Below, one piece after another: positions 11,359-23,360 of a stretch of DNA of 64,000 bases (its first letter is position 1; each line of letters opens with the position of its first letter). The translations under genes and the position numbers were made by a program. The notes beneath the pieces are model-generated. The model did no database searches. It was not told the origin of the DNA and was given only the letters and a program-made list of their open reading frames with translations. The DNA comes from Zingiber officinale (taxonomy: Eukaryota; Streptophyta; Magnoliopsida; Zingiberales; Zingiberaceae), in assembly GCF_018446385.1 (NCBI RefSeq), contig NC_055999.1, positions 78,259,859 to 78,323,858 of the forward strand, given 5' to 3'.

Positions 11359-13470
11359 CTATGCTGCCATAAATACTGTCATACATCTGATTCTCATCCC
11401 CTCAACATGCCTATCAAAAGCTCTCACAAAAAGGGCCTTAGTGAAAGGATCTGCCAGGTTATCTGCTGATGTGATCTTGGCGACAACAACCTCTCCTCGT
11501 TTTATGATGTCTCGTATCGGGTGGTACTTGCGCTCAATGTGTTTACTTGCCTTACGAGCTCGTGGTTCCTTCGAGTTTACTACTGCACCATTGTTATCAC
11601 AATAAATTGTGATAACTTTGGACAAACCAGCAATCACATCTAAGTCCATTAGGAAGTTTTTGAGTCATACAGCTTCTTTGGCTGCCTCAAAGGCTGCCAC
11701 ATACTTAGCTTCCATGGTGGAGTCTGAAACGCATTTCTGCTTAACACTCCTCCATGCTATGGCTCCACCTCCCAAAGTAAACACATACCCCGAGGTTGAT
11801 TTACTACTGTCCCTATTTGATTGGAAGTCTGAATCCGTGTAACCCACAGGAAGCAAGTTATCTGCCTGGTAAACTCGCATATAATCTCTAGTCCTTTTCA
11901 GGTACTTTAATATATGCTTTACGACAGTCCAATGTCTCTGTCCTGGGTTACTTTGATATCTTCTAACCATACCCATGGTAAAGCAGATATCCGGTCTCGT
12001 ACATAACATCGCATACATTAGACTTCCTACAGTCGAAGCATAAGAAACTGCCTTCATCTCCTCTATCTCCTTTGGTGTCTTAGGACACATCTCTTTAGAT
12101 AAAGATACTCCATGGAAAAAAGATAGAAAACCTTTCTTGAAGTTTTGCATGCTAAAATGAGCTAGGATGATATCGATGTATGAAGCTTGGGATAAGCACA
12201 ACATCTTTTTCTTGCGATTCCTTATTACTTTGATCCCAAGAATATGTCCACATTCTCCCAAGTCCTTCATATCAAACTGCTTGGACATTCATACCTTTAC
12301 ATCTAACAACACTTTGACATTGTTGCTAATGAGCAAAATGTCATCTACGTATAGTACAAGAAATACCATCACATTTTCGTCACTTTTCTTGTATACATAA
12401 GACTCATCCGGACACCGAATGAATCCATGAGACTGGATCACTTTATCAAACCAGATGTTCCATGATCTCGAAGCTTGCTTCAATCCATAAATGGACCGAT
12501 TGAGCTTACATACAAGATGCTCTTTGCCCTTCGCAATGAATCCCTCTGGTTGCTTCATATAAATATTTTTTCAAGACTTCCGTTAAGGAAAGCTGTCTTG
12601 ACATCCATTTGCCAAACCTCATAATCCATATGAGCAGCAATAAATAAAAGAATCTGGATAGACTTAAGCATGGCTACCGGCGAAAAAGTTTCCTCATAAT
12701 TGATTCCCTCTTTCTGAATATACCCCTTCGCAACAAGCCTCGCTTTAAAGGTTTTTACCTTCCTGTATGTTCCTCTTTTCCTTTTGTAGACCCATTTACA
12801 TCTAATGGCTTTTACACCATTTTGTGGTTCTACAAGCTCCTAGACCTGATTAGAATGCATAGATTCTATTTCAGAGTTCATTGCACTTTGCCAAGATACT
12901 ACATCTTTATCTTGGAGTGCTTCATCATATGTCCAGGGATCAGCTTTATGTTCGCCAGGGATTAAATCCGAAGACTCTCCCAAAGACATGAATCTTTTAG
13001 GTTGTCTAACAACCCTCCCACTACGATGAAACACTACCTGTAATTGTGCATCATTTGTGACACGTGTTGCAGTTACTTGTGGTATCTCATCTTGTACCGT
13101 TGGTACTAAAGTAAAAGTGTCCTCTCTTATTTCCTCAAGAACAATTTTACTCATGGGCTTGTGGTTCATTACATAGTCCTCTTCTAAAAATCGGGCATTG
13201 GTGCTAACAATGACCTTCTGATCTTTAGGACTATAAAATAAATCACCTTTCGTTCCTCTAAGATATCCCACGAACAAGCAAACTTCTGTACGTGATTCCA
13301 ACTTATCAGCGCCTCCCTTCAGCACATGTGCTGGACTGCCTCAAATTCGAATGTGTTTCAAACTAGGCTTACACTCATTCCACAATTCTGTGGGAGTAGA
13401 GAGTACTGACTTGAAGGTACCAGGTTCAGAATGTACATCGTCGTTTCCAGAGCATATCCCCAAAACCAAG
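11359..13470 (-). pseudogene. pol: Element B pol remnant: integrase end, reverse transcriptase, RNase H
   Basis: On the minus strand: integrase C-terminus (PTELWNECKPSLKHIRI, 13400-13344; HVLKGGADKLESRTEVCLFV from 13325), reverse transcriptase with LYVDDILLIS (about 12335-12365) and the SIYGLKQASRSW block, then RNase H (ESETHF region, CTRPDIC, GYTDSDFQ, STMEAKYVAAFEAAKE) and the CDNNGAVVNSKEPRARKASKHIE end. The frame is cut by stops at 13341-13343, 12840-12842, 12289-12291 and 11665-11667. Each replaces a tryptophan codon expected from the family pattern. A single-base shift lies near 12565. Confidence 0.8.
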
Positions 13471-13479
13471 TTGTGGATG

Positions 13480-14383
13480 GGACCTAGAGGAGGAATTGGT
13501 TTAGACCTCCTAATGGTCTTGGGCTTCCTGTGTTCGGCTCGAACACTCAACCCAAGTCCATCAATAATAACTCATACCACTAAAAGGTTATTATTGAACT
13601 ACCGCACAAATCCCATAATACAATATGAGCTCCTATTTATCATGAGTGCGTTAATCTTCCCGTGTTTAAGATATCGTATGCCCGTTAATTAAATGAGCTA
13701 CTAACAACTCAATTAATTAACATCTGATTCCAAGAGTAGTACCACTCAACTTTATTATCATGCCGGACAAAGTCCACCTGCAGGGTTTACATGATAATCC
13801 TTATGAACTCCTCAAGGGGACATCATCATCCTAAATAATTAGGACACATATTCCTTCTATAATCAACAACACACCATATAAACAGTACTATCTCCCAACT
13901 CATCGGGCCTATTGATTTAATGAATAAATCTCACCCATTGATAAGTTAAAGAAATAAATACTAAGTATACGTTCTTGTTATTATATAGGGATTAAGAGGA
14001 CGCACATCCATAATAACAGAGGTTCTGTTCTTTTATGTAGTCAGTACAAATCAAACAACCTCAAACAGTCCTGCTCAATACACACATAGTGTACTAGTGT
14101 AATTTTATAGTCAAGACAGACTAATACTAAATTACACTACGACCATTCCAATGGTTTGTCCCAATCCATCTTGGTTGTGAGCTACTATTTATAATTTATA
14201 AGGAACCGATAACATGATCTTCTGTGTGACACCACACACCATATTATTTACAATATAAATTAAATGGACAACTGCATTAACATATATATAAAATGCAAAC
14301 ATTTGACCAAAGTGATTCTCATTTCAAAATATTTCAAAACAGATGTTCATACAAAAGCTAGGCTTATAGTATACATCCCAACA
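13480..14383 (-). repeat. Element B 5' LTR, truncated
   Basis: About 905 bp matching 10430-11336 of the partner LTR. The rest is lost in the internal deletion. Both LTRs share AAACCAAG..GTGGATGG at the join, which suggests a short-homology deletion. Confidence 0.75.
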
Positions 14384-14970
14384 ATGAGGTAGTTTTATTA
14401 CAATGAATTTTTGATAAAAAATTTTAATTATCTAGATTTTTAATCTTTTTTATACTAATTTTTGAACTTATTGTTGTAGAAAAAATATACATGGGAGTCA
14501 GGGCACGGGGTGACATTTTATGAAACTTAGAATGTTACTTGTACCAAATTGAATAAAGATATGTTATACAAAGTAAGACAAAAAGCAATAAAGTTATCCT
14601 ATGTACCAAAGGATATTTGGAATGCATGGTGAACCATCTAGGCTACAAATAAATGGTAGGAAAATTCAACGACAACTCAAGCCAACAAAAACAGTGAGCT
14701 GGTTGGCCCTAGTCAACAATTATCTACCTTAGGGAAAGGGAATTTAGGGAAATGACTAGTCAACAATTATCTACCTTATATGGTTATTTTGAGAAATTAG
14801 TCATCTACCAGCCATGCCTAGATTCCCTCCTAGAATAAGGCCTCCTAGCCCTAGAATCCTACAACCCCTCCCTATCCTCCATTTCCCAGATTTCCTCCTC
14901 CATCACCATACTGGTTTCATTAGAATGATGAAATATTCAAGTATGGGAGATTGTACATATGTACATACTT

Positions 14971-15120
14971 TGCTTTGCTTAGTTTGCTTTTAGTTAGTTT
15001 ATTTTCTATTTGTTTTGCTTTGCTTAGTTTGCTTTTAGTTAGTTTATTTTCTATTTGTTTTGCTTTGCTTAGTTTGCTTTTAGTTAGTTTATTTTCTATT
15101 TGTTTTGCTTTGCTTCAGTT
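14971..15120. repeat. 45-bp tandem repeat, three full copies and a partial one
   Basis: Units start at 14971, 15016, 15061 and 15106. Each begins TGCTTTGCTTAGTTTGC and ends in CTATTTGTTT. The three full copies are essentially identical, so the array is recent. Confidence 0.95.
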
Positions 15121-15362
15121 TATTTTGTGAGTTTAGACTTGTCATGCGCTTGTCATTAGGTGGCAAACTTGAGTACTTCAATCTCACTTTACTGATGACT
15201 TGTCCAATAGTAAAAAATCTCTAGCACGTTCATAATCTAGACTATGTTGTGATGTTTTGTTAGTGCAAGTATGTTTAGTGAGCTATTTTTATCTATCTCT
15301 AGTAGCATGTAATGAGCATTACTTTATATTGAGAAAGATTTAAGTAATGGTTTAACTTTAAG

Positions 15363-15551
15363 AAAGGTAGATCCGCTACTTTAGCGGCCCCCCTAGTGTC
15401 GGCCCCATGGATATGGAGGGAGGTTCATGCAGGTACATAGGCCATAGGCGCATGGCGGGGTAAACCCCAGGTCGTCAGTTCCTGAGAATCGACCCTTGGC
15501 CATTACGCCAGAGATACCATGCGCCCACCGTCTGCGCTACGCCCTGGGGGC
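15363..15551 (-). mobile_element. tRNA-derived SINE (family 1)
   Basis: On the minus strand the unit starts at 15551 with a tRNA-like head containing a box A (TAGCGCAGACGG) and a box B (GGTCGATTCTC), the internal RNA polymerase III promoter. It ends near 15363. It is flanked by a 17-bp duplication, AATGGTTTAACTTTAAG (15346-15362) and AATGATTTAACTTTAAG (15552-15568), with one mismatch. Length 189 bp fits plant SINEs. Confidence 0.85.
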
Positions 15552-16234
15552 AATGATTTAACTTTAAGGATCTCACCTCACTTTGCCTAAGTTTAGATAG
15601 TTAAAAACTCTAAAAATAATTATGATTCATAGAAATTGTAAGTACTTATATATCAGGGTGATCTCCTAACCTACATCTAGGTTACTAGATGAGGCTCGAA
15701 TCATATAAGCTTGCTATGAAAAATTAAAATATCTCTACATTTGCACCCATTTTCATTTGTAAGTGCTATGTTTAAAACACCAAAAAAAGTTGAATTAAAT
15801 AAGGGATATAAAAAATAATTTTGCAAGTAGAACTTAGTAATTTACCCCTTTGAGATAGAGTTATGTTACTGAGAAAATAAATGCTAAGCTTCCCTTGATA
15901 TCGAACATACCTTTGAGACCTAGGGTAGATTAGGAGGGATGAACTAAATGTGTGGCAGGTAAGTGTCTATCGCTGGAAAAATGAAGAACATAGTTAGATG
16001 ACGACTTGACTAGAATTAGGGAATAATAGTTGAAAAACTTTAGGCCACTTATTGCTCTGTGCAAGGGAACTTAAGCTTAGACCACATACTTGATTTACTC
16101 TATGATTATGCTCACCAATGAAACTAGTTAATAGAGTTAGAAAGTTTCACTAAGGATTATGAGGCACTATACGAGCACATAAGTCTAGACTGTAGAGTTT
16201 TACTTGAGAATAAGCAAAGGTTTAAGTCTTGGGG

Positions 16235-17919
16235 TGTAATGTGCGTAATTTGTATATACTTTTATCCTTATCTTAACACACATCTACTTATATTTCTTAT
16301 TTACATTCTATAATGTTGCACCCTATTTTATTATTATTTCAGTATTATTGCTCTCTTTGTCAAAGATTTGTTCTTTATTATTTTTTGATAGACAGGTTAT
16401 GATTTGGAGAATGAATTGAAATAAAACACACCTCGGAACAAATTCAAGAAGAAGCTAAGATATGGTCGTGCCCCTTTGCACGACTGTGCCTCTGACATCT
16501 AGAGTCATGTGCCTTCTAGAGCCCCAAAAGGGAATAACTGTGTGGATCTACACGGTCGTGCCTCTCATGTTGTAAAGAAGACCAGACATGGTTGTGCCTC
16601 AAGGCATGGTCATGTCTCTCTAGAGGCCGAGGAGAGGTTGTTGCAAAAGCTACTAGGGAGGTGGTTGTGTGGATCTATACGATCATGCCTCCCATACAAT
16701 GAAGAACAAGGACACGCATGTGATTAAAGGCAAGGTCATGCTCCCTTTGGTCCAGAACTTCAAGACACGACCATGTCCATGAGACACAGTCGTGCTCCCT
16801 CAAATCTGAGTTTACAAAATCCGGTCATGCCAAGTTGGCACAGTCGTGACATGGCCCATGTCTCACGAGGTCGTGCTCTGCTTATAAATTGGTGAGTTCT
16901 TCTCCCTTTGAGGGGGAGGAGTGTTATCCCCTTGGGGAGACTCTAGGTCAAGATCCATGCTCCATCTACGTCTCCTTCGATGATCCAAGGTCACTTCCAT
17001 CATCTCCATCTTCTCCGAACGGAAGGTTTGGATCCGAAGACCAGACATCACACTTGGATACGTTTTCCTCTCTTCTCTTCGAAATTATTTAGGAAATGTG
17101 TAATCTAAATACTTTTGGATTCAATTATCCTTTTCATAGAGTAGATCTCTTTATTCTAGGATTTAGGGCGTAATTGTAATATGAGATTGATGTGAACTCT
17201 ATGAATTTGTCAATTTCCCTTCTAATGATATGTTTATATCTTGTATCCATTTGGTTAAATATGTGTGTGATATATTTGCGCTTAATTTCCATACTTAGTT
17301 GATTGGATGTAAAGATTGCTCACCCCGTAGAGGGGATGCTTTTGATTGTATGCCTAGAGACCTCATGGCAAGGGGTAATTGGACTTTCAAGGGCATGACC
17401 TTGAAAGGGAAGGTAGTCTCTATATGAAAGGACCTAATTAGGCTTAATGAGTTATTCCTTATTCTATGCTAATAGGTTTATTGCATAATCTAGGATCGTA
17501 TGATTGGAGATCCCTAAGTGACAAAAGGTCATTCTTTAACCAGACATCCTAGGTTACCCTTATTACCTAGAGGTATCAGGTAATCAATAGAGAAACACTC
17601 TAACATGACCGTCGCGGTGAGTATCGAGATTTAATTAGACTTTCAACATTGCATAAGGATAGAGAATTTGAGATGGGCAATCCATAACACATTGATCAAC
17701 ATTACAATGAAACTAAACCCCTAGAATACTCCCCTTGACCAGTTTCTCTGTAAGCTCTCTTTCTCTCTTTTATTTTCTCAACCTTAGTTCGTAAAACTCC
17801 AACCATTATTTTGGTCATTTAGCTAACTAGCCGTGCAAACTCACTAGTATTCATCAATCCCCGTGGAATCAATATTTTTATTACTGATAACATAGTCATG
17901 CACTTGCGACTTTGTAACA
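16235..17919 (+). repeat. Probable Ty3/gypsy-type LTR
   Basis: Starts TGTAATGTGCG after a purine-rich tract and ends near TTTGTAACA. Between 16460 and 16880 it contains many short variants of CACGGTCGTGCC / GGCACAGTCGTGAC, a motif seen in plant gypsy LTRs. It has no gene. The partner LTR is not in the window. Borders are approximate. Confidence 0.4.
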
Positions 17920-18132
17920 CCCTAGTATCAGATCCATAAAGTATACAGCTGGATCCCGATCAATTGTCGAGCATGCCTTAGATTTGGTAAGTTTACAATT
18001 AATAAATTTATACAAGAATTATGAGATTATCAATGAATTCTAATATTTTGATTTAACTGCATTCTTTAATATTAAAAAAATGAGTTACATTGACCTCCTA
18101 CTTGTAAGAATATTTTTTTAATGTAAATAGGA

Positions 18133-18313
18133 AGAAATGACTACTAGGGTTGCACAGGCGTCTTAAGCTAATATAGAGGGAGGTGAGATGCAGACTCTAT
18201 CCACCTACTAGATAAATGAGATATATTATGATGTTGTCGGTGGAAAAAAAAAAGACCTTCACCCTCTGCGGTCTTGGATCTCAAGCGAAAGTCATATATA
18301 ATCGAGTGATGAC
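18133..18313 (+). pseudogene. CACTA (En/Spm) transposase C-terminal fragment, part 1
   Basis: After an acceptor-like TGTAAATAG the plus strand codes EEMTTRVAQ, then IYYDVVGGKKK and, one frame over after a run of ten A, CGLGSQAKVIYNRVMT. The VGGKKK..GLGSQA pattern is the C-terminal signature of plant Ptta/En/Spm transposases. The frame continues after element C at 25094. Stops and the A10 shift mark it as a remnant. Confidence 0.65.
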
Positions 18314-20095
18314 TGTTGGGATCCTTCGTACGCGGCTAGAGAGGGGGGGTGTGAATAGCCGCCCCAAATTCTCGCATTCTTCCTACAGTTAGGGTTAGTC
18401 GCAGCGGAAATACAAGGAAGAAACTAAGGAGAAGAAAAACAAACCGATGTAATGAGGTTCGGAGATGAACTCCTACTCCTCGGCGTGTCCGTAAGGTGGA
18501 CGAAGCCTACTAATCCGTCGGTGGATGAGTCCCCGGAGAACCGGCTAAATATGAGCTCCTTATGGGTGGAGAAACCTCGCCACAACTACTTCTTGCAACA
18601 GCAAGATAAGGAGTACAAATACAGGAGAAGCAAGAAGTAAATACACAGCAAATGTAAACAACCCTTGCCTTCTTGTCGACTGTTGAAGAAGCAACAACTT
18701 CTCAGACGCCAACCACAGCAGCAGCTCAGTCGGAGTCCCAGCCGAAGGAAGAAGCTCACGCGAAACTTGCGAAGAAGAGCTCAACAAAGCTCAAGCACCA
18801 GAACAGCAGCTCTGTAGCAGAAGAAAAGAGAAAGAAGCGGTAGAACAGAAGATGCCCTCGTCTCCTTTATACATGCGAAGAAGAAACAGCGAAGAAACTA
18901 GCCGTTGCGTTGCAACGGCTAGAACCCTGATCGGTCTGTGGACCGATCAGGCCTACGATCGGTCCCGCATCGATCGTACGTAAACATTCATGCGCGTCGA
19001 TGCGTGGACCGATCAGGCCACAACTGATCGGCCGCCACGACCGATCAGGCTCCGATCGGTCCACGACCGATCGGCGCCTTCTCGCCTCGATCACCTTCCG
19101 ATCGGTCGCAGACCGATCGACACCGATCAATAGCACATCGATCGTTCGATCGGTCACCGACCGATCAGATAACTAGTGACTTGGTTTTGCCCAAACCAAG
19201 TCCCAAGCCTTCCAAACCAACATTCGGTCAACCTCGACTGTTGGTACTTCATTCCTAGCATCTGGTCACTCCTTCCTAGCTAGAATTTCGCCAAGTGTCC
19301 GGTCAATCCCTTTGACCTACTTGGACTTTCCTCAACACCAGATGTCCGATCATCCCTGATCCATCTGAATTTTCCCTTGCCTGGCTTCACTCACCCGGAC
19401 TTTCACCTGGCTTCACTCACCAGGATTTCCACACTGCCTAACATCCCAGTTAGGACTTTCTCACTGCCTGGCTTCACTCACCATGACTTTCCACACTGCC
19501 TAACATCCCAGTTAGGACTTTCCCACTGCCTGGCTTCACTCACCATGACTTTCCACACTGCCTAACATCCCAGTTAGGACTTTCCCACTGTCTGGCTTCA
19601 CTCACCAGGACTTTCCACCTGCCTAACATCCCAGTTAGGACTTTCCCTCGTGCCAAGCTCCCTGCTTGGACTTCTCCGTGCCAAGTCTCCATACTTGGAC
19701 TTTTCCAGTGCCAAGTCTCCATACTTGGACTTTTCCCGTGCCAAGTCTCCACACTTGAACTTTTCGCGTGCCAAGCTCCCTGCTTGGACTTTTCCAGTGC
19801 CAAGTTCCCTGCTTGGACTTTTCCGTTGCCAAGTCTCCATACTTGGACTCTTTCCCGAACCAGGTCAACCTTGACCTACGGTTGCACCAATAATCTCCCA
19901 AACATCTATTCTTGTCCCATATCAAGAATACAACTCTTCCACGAGTGTCAAACATCAAAATACAACTCAACTAGGTCAACCTTGACCTAAGGTTGCACCA
20001 ACAATCTTCCTAAGTCAAACATCAAAATACAACTCGAGTCAGGTCAACTCGAGTCAGGTCAACCAGGTCAACCTTGACCTAAGGTTGCACCAACA
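18314..20095 (-). repeat. Element C 3' LTR
   Basis: Contains degenerate copies of the ATCGGTC..GACCGAT hairpin (about 18925-19168). A long modular array follows (19377-19860) in which short hairpins such as CCTAAC..GTTAGG and CCAAG..CTTGG are each followed by GGACTTTYCC. Confidence 0.85.
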
Positions 20096-20572
20096 ATCTC
20101 CCCCTTTTTGATGTTTGACAAAACCATAATCAAGTTAGGTTAATCCGATAACCTAACTTAGGTTTCCCAATGTTCTTCAATGTTCTTCCTTGAACATTAT
20201 CTAGAACATTCTCCCATTTTCCAACACTCTCCCCCTTTTTGACACACATCAAAAAGAGTGAATCAAGGTTAAGAGTTTCTTCCTAATGAAAGTCCCATAC
20301 CTTTCATTGAAACTCTTAATTTCCCCCTTGATACTAAACACAACAATCAACTTAGTGATAATCCCATATCACTCAAGTATTTAGGAGTAAAAACTCCCCT
20401 TAAAAGTCAACTCCCCCTTGACTAATAGGTAAAACTCCCCCTAAAGGTCAACTCCCCCTTGACCATTGCACCAACAATGTCTTGGAGAGTTTCAAACCTT
20501 TAGAAATCCAAAACACCACCTTCCCGAACTGAAATTTCAGACAACCAGTCGAAATTCAGCAAATTCAGCACG

Positions 20573-20665
20573 CCTGATCGGTCACCAGACCGATCAGGAC
20601 CCCTCTGGATCGGTCCCCAGACCGATCCAGCCTTCCCTGGATCGGTCCAGTGACCGATCCAGCCT
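20573..20665. repeat. Three internal GATCGGTC hairpins of element C
   Basis: Three tandem palindromes with arms TGATCGGTC/GACCGATCA or TGGATCGGTC/GACCGATCCA, loops of about 4 bases, lie inside the element. They match the hairpin family in its LTRs. Confidence 0.85.
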
Positions 20666-21858
20666 TGGACAGATTCGAGTTCTGATTTCCTTCTCCCGAA
20701 ATTCAGAAACTCACAACAAATTCTAGAAAATTCCAAAAATTATAAAATTTTGAGGATATATTCCTCATAACATATACTATCAAGGAAAAATAGTTTTCTA
20801 TGAAAATAACTTCCATTTTTCAATCTTGATACAAAGTTCAAAAGACTTTGAAATAGTTCAAAGTTTCAAAAACTTTGTATCACTTTGTTCAATGATGAAT
20901 GCTATCACTAGAAAAGCTTCATCAAGGTTTTTCAAATCAATTTCAAAATGATTTTAAACCTTTTAATTTAGGACCATAATCTTAGGGCTAAATGTACGTG
21001 ACTTGTACACAAGCTTTCCCTATGATCCTCCATTTCTTGAATTAGGCTCATCTAGGTACAAGAACTATGCACCTTGATCCTAATTCATGATCCTAATATC
21101 TCACACACATCTAAAGTGTATCAAACACATCCATGGCAATTTTGATGTGAGATATGGGTTTAGGTATCTTAGACTAAGGTCTCATGCATTTTCTAAACAC
21201 AAATTTGATCTCAATATCAAAATGTGTTTTTCATCCTTAAATCAATTCAATTGATTATTAATGCAAGAGATAATGACATGGCATAAAATGGTATCATAAA
21301 TGAAAACATGTGCCAATGTCATGATGTCATGGCACAAAGTTTGAAACTTAAATAAACATGACATAAAAACTAGCCTGAGCATTATCATGACATTTCAAAT
21401 GATAATAAAACTAAACATGATGTCATGACATGTGAGGACAAACAATCATGGAAAGATTTAGCATAAATAAATATACCTAGATTACCTATCTAAGTATCCT
21501 TAACCACTTGGCTAACTTCAAATTTAATCCTAGATTGCCCCAAAATGCCAAAATCCTAATTTTGACACTTCTTGAACTCTAGATTAATTCATGCCACTTA
21601 AAGATCAAATTTATCCTCAAAACTTGGCATGTTTCATTTTTTTTTTCTTCGAGAGTTCTCTAGATTTTCCCAAATTGTGCCAATTGAGATTAAAAATGAA
21701 ATTTCCAATCTTTAGGCACATTTAACTCTTCAAAGGAGTAAATGATAATTCCATTTCATTTTCAAAAGTTCTCAAAACCTTGAAAATGCTCCTTGAGTGT
21801 CAATTTCCTCAAAGTTGGGTTAACTACCCTTCTAATCGGAGTTGACACTCTAACCCAT
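20666..21858. other. Element C internal spacer without a gene
   Basis: AT-rich, no frame worth reporting. Many short repeats of ATCTTGGCA-like and CATGACAT-like words around 21250-21440. It lies between the gag remnants and the 3' LTR, as the AT spacer does in element A. Confidence 0.5.
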
Positions 21859-22296
21859 CTATGGGGTAGAGAAGATGCTCCTAGGAACCCAATACCTATT
21901 AGAGCTCATTGGGTTCACTAAATATTCACTAGGGATAACTTCCCTAGCAACCCTCCTAATGACCCTCTTAGGCTTTAAAGCCTTGGTCATTTGGGTCTCA
22001 TCAAGGTCAACTATAGGGGTGACTCCCCTTGTGACCTTGGTAATGGTCTTCCTAGCCCTAGGTTTTGTTCCATAATCGAATGAAACATTATGATAAGTGG
22101 GCTTGACCAATTGGGACTTAGGTTTGTGACCCAAACCTTTCTTGTCCTTGGACTTGGGTTTTTGACCCCTAGACCCTAGAGTCAAATCCTTAAGAGCCTT
22201 TTCTAGAGAGTCAAGTCTTGACCTCAAGACTTGATTTTCTTTCTCTAATACCTCAAGTTTTGATTTATCATTTTTCTTTGAGGTATTCCTAGGCAT
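21859..22296 (-). pseudogene. Element C Gag-like C-terminal region
   Basis: 145 codons starting MPRNTSKKNDKSKLEVLEKE, with a coiled coil (LEKENQVLRSRLDSLEKALK) followed by LGSRGQK, basic repeats and NRYWVPRS near the end. This matches the layout of 5910-6215 in element A. Frame breaks separate it from the knuckle region upstream. Confidence 0.55.
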
Positions 22297-22390
22297 GTGT
22301 CTAGATGATTTGAGATTTCTATCTAGATTTTCCTTAGCCTTAGATGAGTTAATTCTAGGGTTAGCATTTCTAGAATTGTTCTTATCTAGG

Positions 22391-23358
22391 CTAACATGTT
22401 ACTCCTAAGCACATGTATCGATTTCTAGTGTTAACATGCTTATCATTATTGACAATGGCAATAAGACTACTAGCATGCATCCTACTAGAATTGCAAGAAT
22501 GAGCTTTAAATGTTACCTTAGGGTTTGCCTTAGCTCCCCCTTTACACGTGTTTGGCCTCTTGTCCTTGTGAGGTTGCCTCCCCCTTGGACATTGACTCCT
22601 ATAGTGTCCCCGTTGCTTGCATTGGAAGCACACCACGTGCTTCTTGCTCTTGCATGTCGGGACTCCGGCTTCCTTGACCTTTGGTGCCGATGGAGTCTTT
22701 CTAACCCTCTTTGGACACTTACTCTTGTAGTGCCCAAACTTCCTACACTCAAAACACATTATGTGTAATTTGCTTGAAATCACAGTGTTTGAGTTACCTA
22801 GGGTTGTGGATGTAGATGAGCTTTCTTCTTCATCCCTTCCGGAGGTAGATGCCTCTTCTTGCTCGATCTTGAACAAGAGCTCTCCTCCTCTTCTTCCTTG
22901 GATGTTGAGTAGCCCTCAACTCCCAATTCGCTTCCTCCATGATGTGAGCTACTTGGCTCACTAGGGTCCTCTTCATGGAATTTTGCCAAATTGTTCCACA
23001 ATTCCTTGGCGTTGTTGTACCTATCTATCTTGCACAAAACATTATTAGGTAAAGCAAATTCAATAATTTTTGTTACCTCGTCATTGATTTCGGATTGTCG
23101 GATTTACTCTTTCGTCCACTCCTTCTTCTTGATAGGTTTTCCTTCCTCATCCATCGGAGGGGAAAACCCTTCTTGTACACAAAACCAATTTAACATATTA
23201 GTCCTAAGAAAATACATCATCCTTACCTTCCAATATGTGAAGTTGTCGTGAGACTCGTAGAAGGGTTGAATCGTGACATCTTCTCCATAGAGATCCATCT
23301 CTAGCCCGTGCTCCCCCGGGTGTTGATCCTTCGAAGAGCGGCCTCGCTCTGATACCAC
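22391..23358 (-). pseudogene. gag: Element C Gag-like protein with two zinc knuckles, broken
   Basis: On the minus strand, 23358-23104 reads YGEDVTIQPFYESHDNFTYW and KVRMMYFLR (copia Gag N-terminus) and stops at 23104. The same frame resumes with NNAKELWNNLAKFHEEDPSE (about 23020-22960). After a frameshift near 22870 the region to 22391 carries two CX2CX4HX4C knuckles, CFECRKFGHYKSKC and CFQCKQRGHYRSQC. Gag would bind and package RNA. At least one stop and one frameshift make the copy non-functional. Confidence 0.7.
23347..23358 (-). other. Primer-binding site of element C (tRNA-iMet type)
   Basis: The minus strand reads TGGTATCAGAGC beside the 5' LTR, complementary to the initiator tRNA-Met 3' end. 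Confidence 0.9.
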
Positions 23359-23360
23359 TT

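Larger units (their letters stand above)
9929..14383 (-). mobile_element. Element B: decayed Angela-like Ty1/copia retrotransposon with internal deletion
   Basis: Left LTR 9929-11336 (TGTTGGTATTC...CATCCCAACA) and a partial right LTR about 13480-14383 enclose pol remnants on the minus strand. A purine tract (minus GTATAAGTGGGAGAT, 11337-11351) abuts the LTR. Gag, protease, most of integrase, the primer site and the 3' part of the 5' LTR are gone, with LTR sequence joined straight to integrase code near 13470. The flanking five bases (TCTTG at left, ATGAG at right) do not match, so no target duplication remains. Confidence 0.8.
14384..16234 (+). mobile_element. Probable 3' internal region of a Ty3/gypsy element (no coding frame left)
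   Basis: There is no long reading frame. The stretch ends with AAGCAAAGGTTTAAGTCTTGGGG immediately before TGTAATGTGCG, which resembles the purine tract and LTR start of plant Tat/Athila-type gypsy elements. It holds a 45-bp tandem array and a SINE (listed separately). The assignment rests on remembered family resemblance and is tentative. Confidence 0.35.

Noticed and set aside
15363..15551. A tRNA gene
   Set aside because: Boxes A and B are present, but there is no complete cloverleaf and the unit has SINE length and target duplications.
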